Positions 25,924-34,912 of a stretch of DNA of 40,764 nucleotides are shown here, in pieces; the first letter of the stretch is position 1; each line of letters opens with the position of its first letter. The stretch lies in NCBI GenBank assembly GCA_031272095.1, contig JAISUM010000052.1, positions 1 to 40,764 on the forward strand, in the 5' to 3' direction. Source of the stretch: Candidatus Symbiothrix sp. GTDB lineage: Bacteria > Bacteroidota > Bacteroidia > Bacteroidales > Azobacteroidaceae. The translations under genes and the position numbers were made by a program. The notes under the pieces were generated by a model. It did not search any database. It saw only the letters and a program-made list of their open reading frames with translations, and was not told the origin of the DNA.

Positions 25924-27987
25924 ATGATTAATCACCAACTGATTCATCCGAAAAGCATAGTCGTCATCGGCGGCTCCAACAATACCTCCAAACCCGGCGG
26001 CAGTTGCATACGCAACCTGATAGACTGCGGATTTGATGGCGCACTTTATGTCGTCAATCCGAAAGAAACGGAAGTGCAAGGCTTGAAAAGTTATCGCGAC
26101 GTATCGGAAATCCCGCCTGCCGATTTGGCAATCATCGCTATCCCCGCCAAAGCTTGCTTCGATGCTATAAAGGTCTTGGCGCAGGAAAAACACGTCAAAG
26201 CCTTTGTGATGTTTTCTGCCGGATTCAAGGAAGAAAGTCAGGAAGGCGCCGAAATGGAAAAGGCAATTGCCGACTTGCTGACCGACACTGACGCCGCTTT
26301 GATAGGACCCAATTGCATCGGCATACTCAACCGCTATCATCACAGCGTTTTCACCCGCCCGACGCCTAAAATGAGTCCTTCCGGCGTGGATATGATTTCG
26401 AGTTCGGGTAGCACAGCCCTGTATATCATCGAGGCAAGTATGCGTATGGGTTTGCGTTTCAATTCGATGTGGTCGATCGGAAATGCCGCGCAAATCACGG
26501 TGGAAGATGTGTTGGAATATATGGACATCCGGTTCGATCCGGCTGTTGATTCGAAAATCAAGCTGCTTTATATAGAGAGCATTAACAACCCCGATAAACT
26601 TTTGGAACATACCTCGTCGCTGATTCGCAAAGGCTGTCGCATTGCGGCAATCAAATCGGGATCATCGGCGTCGGGCAGGCGTGCCGCTGCGTCGCATACC
26701 GGCGCGATGGCGAGCTCCGATTCGGCGGTGGAGGCATTGTTTCGTAAGGCAGGCATCGTGCGTTGCTACAGTCGCGAAGAATTGGCTACCGTCGGTGCTA
26801 TTTTTACACTTAAAGAGTTGAAAGGCAAAAATATAGCTATCGTTACACAGGCAGGAGGAGCCGCTGTGATGCTGACCGACGCTTTGGCAAAAGGCGGCAT
26901 GGAAATTCCCTCTTTGGCAGATCATCCGATGGCGGCAGAACTGAAAGCACAACTCCTGCCCGGCTCGTCGGTCAATAATCCGATAGATATGTTGGGAACC
27001 GGCACGGCGCAACATTTGTCGTTGGCGATTGACTATTGCGAACAAAAATTTGAGATGATCGACGGCATTGCGGTGATTTACGGCAGTCCGGGACTGAACA
27101 AGGTCTATGAAGCTTATGAAGTCATCGACCGCAAAATGAAAACCTGCAAAAAACCCATATATCCGGTATTGCCCTCTGTCAGTTCGGCATGGGACGAAAC
27201 CGATTTTTTTATCGAGAAAGGACACGTCAATTTCAGCGATGAGGTAGGATTAGCTAATGCATTGATATTGAGCTATAAAACGCATAATCCCTTGCCCTAT
27301 TTGCCCGAATTGAAAGGCGTGGATGTGCCGCTCATCCGCCGCATTATCGACGATATTTCGGAATCGGGCTACCTGAAACCAAAAGACGTACAGGCATTGT
27401 TTCGTGCGGCTAACATACCGATGGTTAAAGAGTTAGTGTCCGATGATTGGGAGCAGGTCAGGGCGTTTGCCGAACAGACAGGTTTTCCGGTCGTCGCCAA
27501 AGTGGTGGGTCCGGTACACAAATCCGATATCGGCGGCGTTGTGTTGAATATCCGTTCCGAGAAACATTTGCAAATCGAATTTGAACGATTGCTGCAACTT
27601 CCTGATGCACAGTCGGTGATGATTCAGCCGATGTTGAAAGGCGCCGAATTGTTTGCGGGCGCCAAATACGAAGAAAAATTCGGACACATCGTCTTGTGCG
27701 GGCTGGGCGGTATATTTGTGGAAATTTTCAAAGACATTGCCTCCGGCTTGGCGCCGGTCGCCACCGAAGAAGCTTTGTCGATGATCCGTTCTTTGAGAGG
27801 TTATAAAGTGTTTCAGGGTGCTCGCGGACAAAAAGGCATCGACGAATATCAATTCGCCGAAATCATCGTCAGACTGTCTTCGTTGTTGCGTTTTGCCGTA
27901 GAAATAAAAGAGTTAGATATCAATCCCTTGTTGGCTACCGACAAGGGAATTATCGCAGTGGATGCGCGTATAAGAATAGAAAAATGA
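25924..27987 (+). CDS. ADP-forming acyl-CoA synthetase (acetate--CoA ligase family, alpha-beta fused)
   Basis: This type of enzyme interconverts acyl-CoA plus ADP and phosphate with acid, CoA and ATP. It gives substrate-level ATP from acetyl-CoA or other short/branched acyl-CoAs. The 687-residue protein has a CoA-binding domain (1 to about 130, 'VVIGGSNNTSKPGG'). Two ligase-CoA flavodoxin-like domains follow (about 145-455), with the phospho-histidine H258 in 'AASHTGAMA'. The ATP-grasp domain covers about 465-687, with 'GFPVVAKVVGPVHKSDIGGV' and 'INPLLA'. Alpha and beta parts are fused in that order. The substrate is not readable; protein acetyltransferases share this architecture but carry an added GNAT domain, which is absent here. 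It is monocistronic, with its own promoter directly after the heptamer array. Confidence 0.9.
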   Translation: MINHQLIHPKSIVVIGGSNNTSKPGGSCIRNLIDCGFDGALYVVNPKETEVQGLKSYRDVSEIPPADLAIIAIPAKACFDAIKVLAQEKHVKAFVMFSAGFKEESQEGAEMEKAIADLLTDTDAALIGPNCIGILNRYHHSVFTRPTPKMSPSGVDMISSSGSTALYIIEASMRMGLRFNSMWSIGNAAQITVEDVLEYMDIRFDPAVDSKIKLLYIESINNPDKLLEHTSSLIRKGCRIAAIKSGSSASGRRAAASHTGAMASSDSAVEALFRKAGIVRCYSREELATVGAIFTLKELKGKNIAIVTQAGGAAVMLTDALAKGGMEIPSLADHPMAAELKAQLLPGSSVNNPIDMLGTGTAQHLSLAIDYCEQKFEMIDGIAVIYGSPGLNKVYEAYEVIDRKMKTCKKPIYPVLPSVSSAWDETDFFIEKGHVNFSDEVGLANALILSYKTHNPLPYLPELKGVDVPLIRRIIDDISESGYLKPKDVQALFRAANIPMVKELVSDDWEQVRAFAEQTGFPVVAKVVGPVHKSDIGGVVLNIRSEKHLQIEFERLLQLPDAQSVMIQPMLKGAELFAGAKYEEKFGHIVLCGLGGIFVEIFKDIASGLAPVATEEALSMIRSLRGYKVFQGARGQKGIDEYQFAEIIVRLSSLLRFAVEIKELDINPLLATDKGIIAVDARIRIEK

Positions 27988-27991
27988 AAAT

Positions 27992-28083
27992 AAAAAAACC
28001 GCTCTTATCGCTGCGTATTAAAAGTAAATGAGATTGTTAATGAAATATACTTATAAACGATAAGAACGGTGTACCTGAAATGA
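27992..28083 (-). ncRNA. Candidate small RNA (about 92 nt) with terminal stem and U-tail
   Basis: On the minus strand a TATCTTTG element (28089-28096) predicts a start near 28083. From there the RNA carries the arm ACCGUUCUUAUCG (28070-28058), an AU-rich loop of 47 nt, the arm CGAUAAGAGCGGU (28010-27998) and then a run of U to about 27992. Read on this strand the 13-bp stem is fully paired, with one U-G wobble. On the plus strand the same position is a C-A mismatch and there is no U-run. The minus orientation is thus favoured. There is no AUG in the interval. No known family could be assigned; pairing of the 5' and 3' ends and the length suit a stable trans-acting RNA. Confidence 0.5.
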
Positions 28084-28088
28084 CAGTG

Positions 28089-28096
28089 CAAAGATA
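28089..28096 (-). promoter_or_regulatory. Promoter -7 element (TATCTTTG) of the candidate small RNA
   Basis: It is an exact TAnnTTTG match on the minus strand with no protein gene downstream in this direction. A TTTG at 28122-28125 is 25 nt up, wider than usual. Confidence 0.45.
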
Positions 28097-28106
28097 ATAA
28101 GTTTTA

Positions 28107-28138
28107 TTGTAAAAAAGATTACAAAACCGATATTTTTG
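28107..28138 (+). promoter_or_regulatory. Distal promoter candidate upstream of the DUF2264 gene
   Basis: TTG (28107-28109), a 21-nt spacer and TATTTTTG (28131-28138) match the consensus on the plus strand. Transcripts would have a leader of about 90 nt before the ATG at 28236. Confidence 0.35.
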
Positions 28139-28178
28139 CAATATTTATAGATACACCGTTTGTTTTTAGTAATTTTTA

Positions 28179-28210
28179 TTGATTGATAGGGTATAAAACA
28201 TGTAACTTTG
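28179..28210 (+). promoter_or_regulatory. Proximal promoter of the DUF2264 gene
   Basis: TTG (28179-28181), a 21-nt spacer and TAACTTTG (28203-28210) form a good match. The ATG is 25 nt downstream. Confidence 0.6.
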
Positions 28211-28235
28211 CAGAGAATTTTTATTTATATAGAAC

Positions 28236-29462
28236 ATGAAATACATCATTTTATCTCTCTGTTTGTGGATGTGCGCGGAATCTTGGGCTGCACAACCGAC
28301 GAAAAACACAGTATCCGATCGCCAATATTGGGCAGATCTGGCTACGAAAATGGCTACGCCTGTCTTGGAAAATATGAGCAAAGGCGAATTAAAAAAGAAT
28401 TTTGCAGTGGAATACAGTCCGACTTGGGACAACCGCAGCAAAGATGTCGCTTATTTGGAAGCTTTCGGACGCTTGATGGCGGGAATTGCGCCTTGGTTGG
28501 CTTTGCCCGACGACGACACGCCGGAAAGCAAACAGCGCGCACAGTTGCGCGAATGGGCGTTGAAAAGTTATGTGCACGCCGTCGATCCCGACAGTCCCGA
28601 TTACCTGAAATGGCAGGGCGAAGGACAGGCTTTGGTGGACGCCGCTTACCTTGCTAACAGTTTTCTGCGGGCGCCGAAAGCCTTGTGGGAGCCTTTGGAT
28701 GCAACAACCAAAGCGCGTTACATCAAAGAATTTTCTTCCTTGCGCACTGTCCGTCCGCCTTACAGCAACTGGCTCTTATTTCGGGCGATGGTCGAAACAT
28801 TTTTAGTGTCCGTCGGCGCCGAATCCGATGGTTTTGCTTTGTCGGTGTCGATCCGCAAATTCAACGAATGGTATTTGGGCGACGGTTGGTATTCCGATGG
28901 CGACGAGTATTCTATGGACTACTACAACAGCTATGTGATTCATCCGATGCTGGTTGAAATTACAGAGATTTTGGAGCAGCATAAAATTCGCAGTACGATT
29001 TCGTTTGATTTGGCTTTGCGGCGGATGCAACGCTACAATGTTTTGTTGGAACGGCTGATTTCCCCCGAAGCGACCTATCCTGCGATGGGGAGGTCGATGA
29101 CATACCGCATGGGCGCTTTTCAGACTTTGGCTTTGTCGGCTTGGCGCTACGGTTTGCCGTCGGTTTTGAGCAATGGGCAAGTGCGCAATGCGCTGACAGC
29201 AGTGATGAAACGTATGTTTGCCCATTCCGACAATTTCACCGACAAAAATTTTCTGCAATTAGGTTTTGTCGGACATCAGCCCGATTTGGCGGATTATTAT
29301 ACCAATGCAGGCAGTCTGTATATGACTTCGTTGGTATTTTTGCCCTTGGGATTGCCCGCCGACCACGAGTTTTGGACTGCGCCTGCCGAAGCTTGGACGT
29401 CGCAAAAAGCTTGGTTAGGCTTGCCTTTCAGAAAAGATTATCACGAATCGGTCAGGAGGTAA
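28236..29462 (+). CDS. Secreted DUF2264-family protein, probable alpha/alpha-barrel glycan enzyme
   Basis: The 408-residue protein has a signal peptide (1-19, ...ESWAAQ). Nearly the whole mature part is DUF2264, with 'EYSPTWDNRSKDVAYLEAFGRLMAGIAPWL' near the start. A Trp/Asp/Tyr-rich centre reads 'LGDGWYSDGDEYSMDYYNSYVIHP'. The family is predicted to fold as an (alpha/alpha) toroid like unsaturated glucuronyl hydrolases and is often found in polysaccharide-use regions. Its reaction is not established. No SusC/SusD genes are near, so it is not part of a visible utilisation locus here. The 3' end overlaps the convergent exbD gene by 11 nt. Confidence 0.82.
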   Translation: MKYIILSLCLWMCAESWAAQPTKNTVSDRQYWADLATKMATPVLENMSKGELKKNFAVEYSPTWDNRSKDVAYLEAFGRLMAGIAPWLALPDDDTPESKQRAQLREWALKSYVHAVDPDSPDYLKWQGEGQALVDAAYLANSFLRAPKALWEPLDATTKARYIKEFSSLRTVRPPYSNWLLFRAMVETFLVSVGAESDGFALSVSIRKFNEWYLGDGWYSDGDEYSMDYYNSYVIHPMLVEITEILEQHKIRSTISFDLALRRMQRYNVLLERLISPEATYPAMGRSMTYRMGAFQTLALSAWRYGLPSVLSNGQVRNALTAVMKRMFAHSDNFTDKNFLQLGFVGHQPDLADYYTNAGSLYMTSLVFLPLGLPADHEFWTAPAEAWTSQKAWLGLPFRKDYHESVRR

Positions 29463-29889
29463 GTTTGACGCCGGAATAATGTAAAGTCAGAATTTTTTCT
29501 TCACGCAGACACCGTTTGATTTGATGGACGATGTGCATCGGCGTGTTTTTGTCGATTTTCAACACAGCAGTCATTTCGCCTCGCTCGTCGGGGTCGATGC
29601 TGTCTTTCCACGCTTGCAAGTGTTCCGGAAGCGACGTCAAATCAATAAATTCCGAATTGAATTGAATCTGATGCGGATCTTTTCCGACCATCACATAGAG
29701 CAGCAGCGAGCGTTCTTCCAATTTTTGCAAAGTTTTGGAAGTCGGCAATTCAAATTGTGTCATCACCGGCACCGTGCGGATATGCGTAACGATCATAAAG
29801 AAAAAGAGCAGGGTAAACACCATATCCGGCAGGGCGGAAGTATTTAACAGCGGTACTGTCTTGTATTTCGATGGTCGAAAGCGGCTCAT
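29452..29889 (-). CDS. exbD: ExbD/TolR-family biopolymer transport protein (second copy)
   Basis: The 145-residue protein has a single N-terminal membrane helix (about 16-37) bearing the essential Asp22 in 'SALPDMVFTLLFFFMI'. A periplasmic domain follows and ends in a strand-rich 'HQIKRCLREEKILTLHYSG'. With ExbB it would form a proton-driven motor energising TonB-dependent receptors or a Tol-type system. Start and the stop of the preceding exbD overlap (ATGA), so the genes are coupled. It is the last gene of the minus-strand run that begins with atpD. Which of the TonB or Tol systems it serves cannot be told. Confidence 0.88.
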   Translation of the reverse strand: MSRFRPSKYKTVPLLNTSALPDMVFTLLFFFMIVTHIRTVPVMTQFELPTSKTLQKLEERSLLLYVMVGKDPHQIQFNSEFIDLTSLPEHLQAWKDSIDPDERGEMTAVLKIDKNTPMHIVHQIKRCLREEKILTLHYSGVKLTS

Positions 29890-30467
29890 AATCGGTCGGA
29901 GATTTCGGTTTCAAAAATATGTATGGGGCAGGCAGTGCGCAAAGCCTCTTTCCGCTCGTCGCTCAAACGGGAAAAATCGGTATGAAACAGTCGCTGCGCC
30001 GTTTCGTTGCGCAATTCATTGTAGGCGCCGTTGATTTCGCCCAAGACTGCAATATAGGTCTGATAGCTTGCCATTGAATCGGTTTCCAACTTGATGACAT
30101 GCTTCGTTGCTACCGGACAGACGCCGATTTCCGGAATATCTATCGGTTCTTTTTCAGCTAAATAGGGGGAATTTTCGGGATTCTCAACAAACATTTTCAC
30201 CAAATAACGCAGCATGGGCAAAGTAACGAGTTGGTCTTCGTAGTGCAAACTGTTATCGGCGTCGATGCGCACGACAAAGGTATTGCGCGAAAGAATATCG
30301 GTGCGTTGTCGGATCACATTGTCGGCGACGGGATCGCTCATTTTACGATAAATTCCTGTTTTAGAATCGAATGAGCTTGTAATCAGGAAAAACACCAGCA
30401 ACAAAAAAGCAATATCTGCCGCTGCGCCGGAATTGATTTGCGGTATGTTGCCCCTGCGAAATTTCAT
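29886..30467 (-). CDS. exbD: ExbD/TolR-family biopolymer transport protein (first copy)
   Basis: The 193-residue protein is longer than usual ExbD (about 140). It has a membrane helix at about 16-34 with Asp18 in 'SGAAADIAFLLLVFFLI' and an extended periplasmic part. Insertion of about 50 residues around 85-135 ('LVKMFVENPENSPYLAEKEP...') is seen in many Bacteroidota ExbD proteins. It overlaps exbB upstream and the second exbD downstream by 4 nt each. Paired, non-identical ExbD proteins are common in this phylum and may form a heteromeric stator. Confidence 0.9.
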   Translation of the reverse strand: MKFRRGNIPQINSGAAADIAFLLLVFFLITSSFDSKTGIYRKMSDPVADNVIRQRTDILSRNTFVVRIDADNSLHYEDQLVTLPMLRYLVKMFVENPENSPYLAEKEPIDIPEIGVCPVATKHVIKLETDSMASYQTYIAVLGEINGAYNELRNETAQRLFHTDFSRLSDERKEALRTACPIHIFETEISDRL

Positions 30468-31108
30468 CGCCGTTTATATTGAAGGATCATATCGGTCAAT
30501 GTGATTGCGGAATCTTCCATTTCGCCCGTCAATTTTTCAATGCGGGTCAAGATGAAATTGTAAAAGAATTGCAGAATGACTGCCACGATCAAGCCGCCGA
30601 CCGTCGTGATCAGCGCGAATTTCATTCCTCCGGCAACGATGCTCGGATTGATGTCGCCGAAAGCCTGAATCTCGTCGAAAGATTCGATCATCCCCATCAC
30701 CGTTCCCAGAAAGCCCAAGCCGGGTGCGACGGCAATAAAGAGCGTGATCCACGAGAGATTTTTTTCTAACAATCCGACTTGTACGCTACCGTAAGCCGTG
30801 ATTGCCTTGTCGATCGTTTCGCCGTCTTCGTTGATGCGCATCAATGCCTGATAGCAAAGCGACGCCACCGGACCACGTGTGTTCTGCGCCAAGCGTTTTG
30901 CGCCTTCGACGTCGCCTTGTTGCAAAAGCGCATCTATGTCGGCAAGCAGTTTTTTGGCATTGATACGTGACAGATAGATATAGATGATGCGCTCGACACA
31001 AAACGCCAAACCGATCACCAGCAACAGTGCCAGCACGCCCATAAAATAGGGATTGCCTTCGATAAATTTGGTTTTTATAATTTGAAATAAGCCCAGCTCG
31101 TTCTCCAT
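30464..31108 (-). CDS. exbB: MotA/TolQ/ExbB-family proton channel protein
   Basis: The 214-residue inner membrane protein has three hydrophobic segments (about 22-44, 118-140 and 160-188). The cytoplasmic loop between the first two, and the conserved 'AVAPGLGFLGTVMGMIESFDEI' and 'FALITTVGGLIVAV' regions, define the MotA/TolQ/ExbB fold. It forms the pentameric channel around ExbD. It begins 8 nt after the atpG stop with no promoter element in the gap, so it is probably transcribed with the ATP synthase genes. TolQ is the main alternative name. Confidence 0.9.
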   Translation of the reverse strand: MENELGLFQIIKTKFIEGNPYFMGVLALLLVIGLAFCVERIIYIYLSRINAKKLLADIDALLQQGDVEGAKRLAQNTRGPVASLCYQALMRINEDGETIDKAITAYGSVQVGLLEKNLSWITLFIAVAPGLGFLGTVMGMIESFDEIQAFGDINPSIVAGGMKFALITTVGGLIVAVILQFFYNFILTRIEKLTGEMEDSAITLTDMILQYKRR

Positions 31109-31116
31109 AAATTGAT

Positions 31117-31992
31117 TTATTTGAGGGCTTCCGAGCCACCGATGATGTCGAGCAGTTCGCTCGTAATGGCTTGTTGCCGCTGTTTGTTATATTGAATGGT
31201 CAGTTCGTCGAGTAAATCGCCCGCGTTGTCGGTAGCAATCTGCATTGCGACTACCCGCGCTGCCTGTTCTGCCGCCGCCGAATCTAACAAGACCGCAAAC
31301 AATTTGCTGCGCAGGGTTTTGGGCAACAATGCCTGCAAGACGCTTGTCATATCCGGCTCGACAATGTATTCGGTCATCCGTTTTTCGTCAGCCTCTTGCA
31401 GATGTAGCTGTATCGGTAAATACTGTTCGGTGGTCGGAACTTGTACGCCGGCGCTTTTAAAATGATTGTAGAGCAATTCGACCTTGTCAATTTTCTTGTG
31501 CAAGAAATCGCTGACCAAAGTGTCGGTGATTTGTCGGGCGCCGTCGAAATCGGGCGCATCCATCAGGTCGGTATGTCCGCCTTTCAGCGGATTCGACAGG
31601 GCTAATTTGCGCACTTGATCTTCCACTTTTTTCCCTATGGGATAGATTTCAATATTTTCTTGTGCGAGGTGTTTATATTGTGCGAGACGGTCTTTCAACA
31701 GCTTGATGATATTGGAATTGAAGGCGCCGCACAAGCTCGAATTAGACGACAAAACCACGATTGCCACCCGCCGGATTTCGCGCACTTCCGCCAAATCGGA
31801 TTCAAATTCGGACAAAGACGAGAGAAAAGATTGCAATATCTCGTTCAGTTTGTTTTGATAGGGCAAAAAATTCTCGATGCGTCCCTGCGCTTTGCGCAAC
31901 TTGGCAGAGGCGACCATCTTCATTGCCGCAGTGATTTTCTGCGTAGATTTGACGGATGCAATGCGATTTTTTATTTCTTTTAACGATGACAT
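31117..31992 (-). CDS. atpG: ATP synthase F1 gamma subunit
   Basis: The central rotor shaft of F1. The 291-residue protein has the long N-terminal coiled-coil helix starting 'SLKEIKNRIASVKSTQKITAAMKMVA' and the matching C-terminal helix ending 'ELLDIIGGSEAL', both hallmarks of gamma. Its start overlaps the atpA stop by one base (TAATG). It is the last ATP synthase gene of the cluster, and exbB follows after 8 nt. Confidence 0.96.
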   Translation of the reverse strand: MSSLKEIKNRIASVKSTQKITAAMKMVASAKLRKAQGRIENFLPYQNKLNEILQSFLSSLSEFESDLAEVREIRRVAIVVLSSNSSLCGAFNSNIIKLLKDRLAQYKHLAQENIEIYPIGKKVEDQVRKLALSNPLKGGHTDLMDAPDFDGARQITDTLVSDFLHKKIDKVELLYNHFKSAGVQVPTTEQYLPIQLHLQEADEKRMTEYIVEPDMTSVLQALLPKTLRSKLFAVLLDSAAAEQAARVVAMQIATDNAGDLLDELTIQYNKQRQQAITSELLDIIGGSEALK

Positions 31993-33572
31993 TACCGGTA
32001 ATTTTTAGACAGTTCTTCTGCCACTTTTTTCAATTTTTCTTCAGTTTCGCTATCTAAAACGCCTTTACGCAAGGGGATCAGCACATCGTCTTTGTGTTTT
32101 ATTTCCAAAAGATTCAGAAATGCCGCCTCGAATTCGCGCACTTTATTGACGGGGACGTCGGCGAGCAATCCTTTGGTGCCGACATAGATGATGGCGATTT
32201 GTTTTTCGACAGGCAGGGGTTGGTATTGTGCCTGAATCAGCAATTCGGCATTTTTACGTCCTTTGTCCAAGGTAGCGCGGGTAACGGCGTCCATATCGCC
32301 GCCGAATTTGGTAAAAGCTTCCAATTCGCGGTATTGTGCCTGATCGGTTTTGAGCGTTCCTGCGACTTTTTTCATGGCTTTGATTTGCGCATTACCGCCC
32401 ACGCGCGACACGGAGATTCCCACATTCACTGCCGGACGAATCCCTGCATTGAACAGACCTGTTTCCAAGAATATTTGTCCGTCGGTGATAGAGATCACAT
32501 TGGTCGGAATATATGCCGACACGTCGCCTGCCTGAGTTTCGATGATGGGGAGGGCAGTCAGAGAGCCGCCGCCTTTCACTCGCGATTTCAAGACGTCGGG
32601 CAGGTCGTTCATTTGTGCTGCGACGCTGTCGTTGTTGATGATTTTTGCGGCACGTTCGAGCAGTCGTGAATGTAAATAAAAGATGTCGCCCGGATAGGCT
32701 TCGCGACCGGAGGGGCGGCGCAAGACCAAGGACACTTCGCGATAGGCGACTGCCTGTTTCGAGAGGTCGTCGTAGATGACCAATGCGTGGCGTCCGGTAT
32801 CGCGGAAATATTCGCCGATAGCGGCGCCTGCAAAGGGTGCGTAGAATTGCAGGGCGGCGGGTTCGGAGGCGGTTGCCACGACAACGATGGTGTATGCCAT
32901 TGCGCCGTATTCCTGCAAGGTATTGACGATATTGGCTACCGTCGAGCCTTTTTGTCCGATAGCCACATAGATGCAATAGACGGGGTCGCCTGCGTCGTAA
33001 TTGGCTTTTTGGTTGATGATAGTATCTATGCCGATTGCCGTTTTGCCGGTTTGTCGGTCTCCGATGATCAGTTCTCGTTGTCCGCGTCCGATGGGGATCA
33101 TGGCGTCGATAGGTTTCAGCCCGGTTTGCAGGGGTTGATTGACGGGTTGGCGATAGATGACGCCGGGCGCTTTACGTTCTAACGGCATTGCAATTTTTTC
33201 GCCGGTTATTTCGCCTTTGCCATCGACGGGTTGTCCGAGCGGATTGACCACCCGTCCCAGCATACCGTCGCCCATCGGGATGGATGCAATTTTGCCGGTA
33301 CGTTTGACCGTATCGCCTTCTTTGACGGCGTCGGTAGCGCCGAAAAGCACTGCGCCGACATTGTCTTCTTCGAGGTTCATCACCACTGCCATTTCGCCGT
33401 TGTCGAACGTCAATAATTCGCCGGCTTCGGCATTGCTCAATCCGAAGATGCGCACTACGCCGTCGCTCACTTGCAACACTTTTCCTGTTTCTTCAAACTT
33501 CACGCGGGTATCGACGCCTTCCAATTTCATTCTCAGAATTTCGGAAACTTCGCTTGCCTTTATCGTACTCAT
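31992..33572 (-). CDS. atpA: ATP synthase F1 alpha subunit
   Basis: The non-catalytic nucleotide-binding subunit of F1. All 526 residues are present, with Walker A 'GDRQTGKT' (171-178). Also present are the '[15 protein letters not shown]' segment, the '[10 protein letters not shown]' arginine-finger region further on, and the C-terminal bundle ending '[12 protein letters not shown]'. It lies 3 nt after atpH and overlaps atpG by one base. Confidence 0.97.
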   Translation of the reverse strand: MSTIKASEVSEILRMKLEGVDTRVKFEETGKVLQVSDGVVRIFGLSNAEAGELLTFDNGEMAVVMNLEEDNVGAVLFGATDAVKEGDTVKRTGKIASIPMGDGMLGRVVNPLGQPVDGKGEITGEKIAMPLERKAPGVIYRQPVNQPLQTGLKPIDAMIPIGRGQRELIIGDRQTGKTAIGIDTIINQKANYDAGDPVYCIYVAIGQKGSTVANIVNTLQEYGAMAYTIVVVATASEPAALQFYAPFAGAAIGEYFRDTGRHALVIYDDLSKQAVAYREVSLVLRRPSGREAYPGDIFYLHSRLLERAAKIINNDSVAAQMNDLPDVLKSRVKGGGSLTALPIIETQAGDVSAYIPTNVISITDGQIFLETGLFNAGIRPAVNVGISVSRVGGNAQIKAMKKVAGTLKTDQAQYRELEAFTKFGGDMDAVTRATLDKGRKNAELLIQAQYQPLPVEKQIAIIYVGTKGLLADVPVNKVREFEAAFLNLLEIKHKDDVLIPLRKGVLDSETEEKLKKVAEELSKNYR

Positions 33573-33575
33573 AAC

Positions 33576-34103
33576 TTATAATTCGTAATTTATTATTCTC
33601 AACTGTTCTTTGACACTTGCATCCAAACGTTGGTCTTCTATTTCCAAGACGAAACCGCCTATCAGATCTGCGTCTGTTTGCGTATGAAATTCTACTTGAC
33701 TGTCTGTAACTTGTGCTATCACAGAGATCAGCGACTGTTTGGTTTTTTCGCTTGCCGGTTCGACGGTTGTCAGCTGCACAATCACTTGTCCTTTGGCTTT
33801 TCGATAGACTTCTCGATAGAGCCGTGCCACATTTTCTATCAGTTCGGCGCGTCCGTTATTGACGACCAAAGCGATTGCCTGTTGCATACATGCATCGTCG
33901 GTTGCGCTTGCGATGGACAGCAGATTGATTTTTTGATCGGAAGCCACTGTCGGGTTGCTCATGACTTTTCGCATTTCGGGATAGGTCTGAAAATTATCCA
34001 AAAGCGTCTGCATGCCGGTGTACAAAGTTGTTTCTTTGTGGTTTTCGGCAGCATAATCGTAAATTGCTTTGGCGTAACGATGTGATATGACTCCTACATT
34101 CAT
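33576..34103 (-). CDS. atpH: ATP synthase F1 delta subunit
   Basis: The subunit that ties the top of F1 to the peripheral stalk. The 175-residue protein has the N-terminal helical bundle ('VISHRYAKAIYDYAAENHKE') and the C-terminal 'LIGGFVLEIEDQRLDASVKEQL' segment typical of delta/OSCP. It is 4 nt after atpF and 3 nt before atpA. Confidence 0.94.
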   Translation of the reverse strand: MNVGVISHRYAKAIYDYAAENHKETTLYTGMQTLLDNFQTYPEMRKVMSNPTVASDQKINLLSIASATDDACMQQAIALVVNNGRAELIENVARLYREVYRKAKGQVIVQLTTVEPASEKTKQSLISVIAQVTDSQVEFHTQTDADLIGGFVLEIEDQRLDASVKEQLRIINYEL

Positions 34104-34107
34104 GCTG

Positions 34108-34602
34108 TCAATTATTTTGGGCTTCGGCGACCAATTTATCTACCAATTCCAACTGTGCCGACCGGTTGTCCAAGTTTTTCCTCAACACTTTTTCGGCGAT
34201 ATCCACCGAGAGCGTGGCGATTTGATGCTGTATTTCGCGCATCGCGTTTGCCTTGTCGCGTTGAATATGCGATTGTGCTTCTTCGATCAGTTTGCCGGCT
34301 TCCAATTGTGCTTTGTCTTTTGCCTCGCTGATGATTTTGTTGCGCAATTCGTTGGCTTCGTTGAGGATGCGCACTTGTTCGTCGCGGGCTTCATTCACGA
34401 TTTTTTCGCCTTCGACTTTGATGTTTGCCAAGCGTTCATTGGCTTGTTTGGCAGATTCCAAAGATTGGTCAATATAGGCTTTCCGTTCATCCACCATTTT
34501 GACGATGACCGGAAAACCGTATTTTGCCAAGACGAAAAACACTATCCCGAAGGACAGCAACATCCAAAAAAGCAGACCAAGATCGGGTTTTAACAGATCC
34601 AT
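34108..34602 (-). CDS. atpF: ATP synthase Fo b subunit
   Basis: The peripheral stalk subunit. One N-terminal membrane helix (about residues 8-29, 'LGLLFWMLLSFGIVFFVLA') is followed by a long charged helix rich in Glu/Lys/Ala that forms the coiled-coil stator. The length of 164 residues is normal. It lies 9 nt after atpE. Only a single b-type gene is present, so the stalk should be a b homodimer. Confidence 0.95.
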   Translation of the reverse strand: MDLLKPDLGLLFWMLLSFGIVFFVLAKYGFPVIVKMVDERKAYIDQSLESAKQANERLANIKVEGEKIVNEARDEQVRILNEANELRNKIISEAKDKAQLEAGKLIEEAQSHIQRDKANAMREIQHQIATLSVDIAEKVLRKNLDNRSAQLELVDKLVAEAQNN

Positions 34603-34611
34603 ATCTTCTTT

Positions 34612-34884
<273 letters not shown>

Positions 34885-34896
34885 TTAATATATTGT

Positions 34897-34912
34897 CTAA
34901 TCACTAATCACT
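34897..34912. repeat. Two copies of the AATCACT heptamer at the atpB 3' end
   Basis: CTAATCACTAATCACT overlaps the atpB stop codon. It is the same unit as the larger arrays, but two copies could be chance. Confidence 0.4.
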
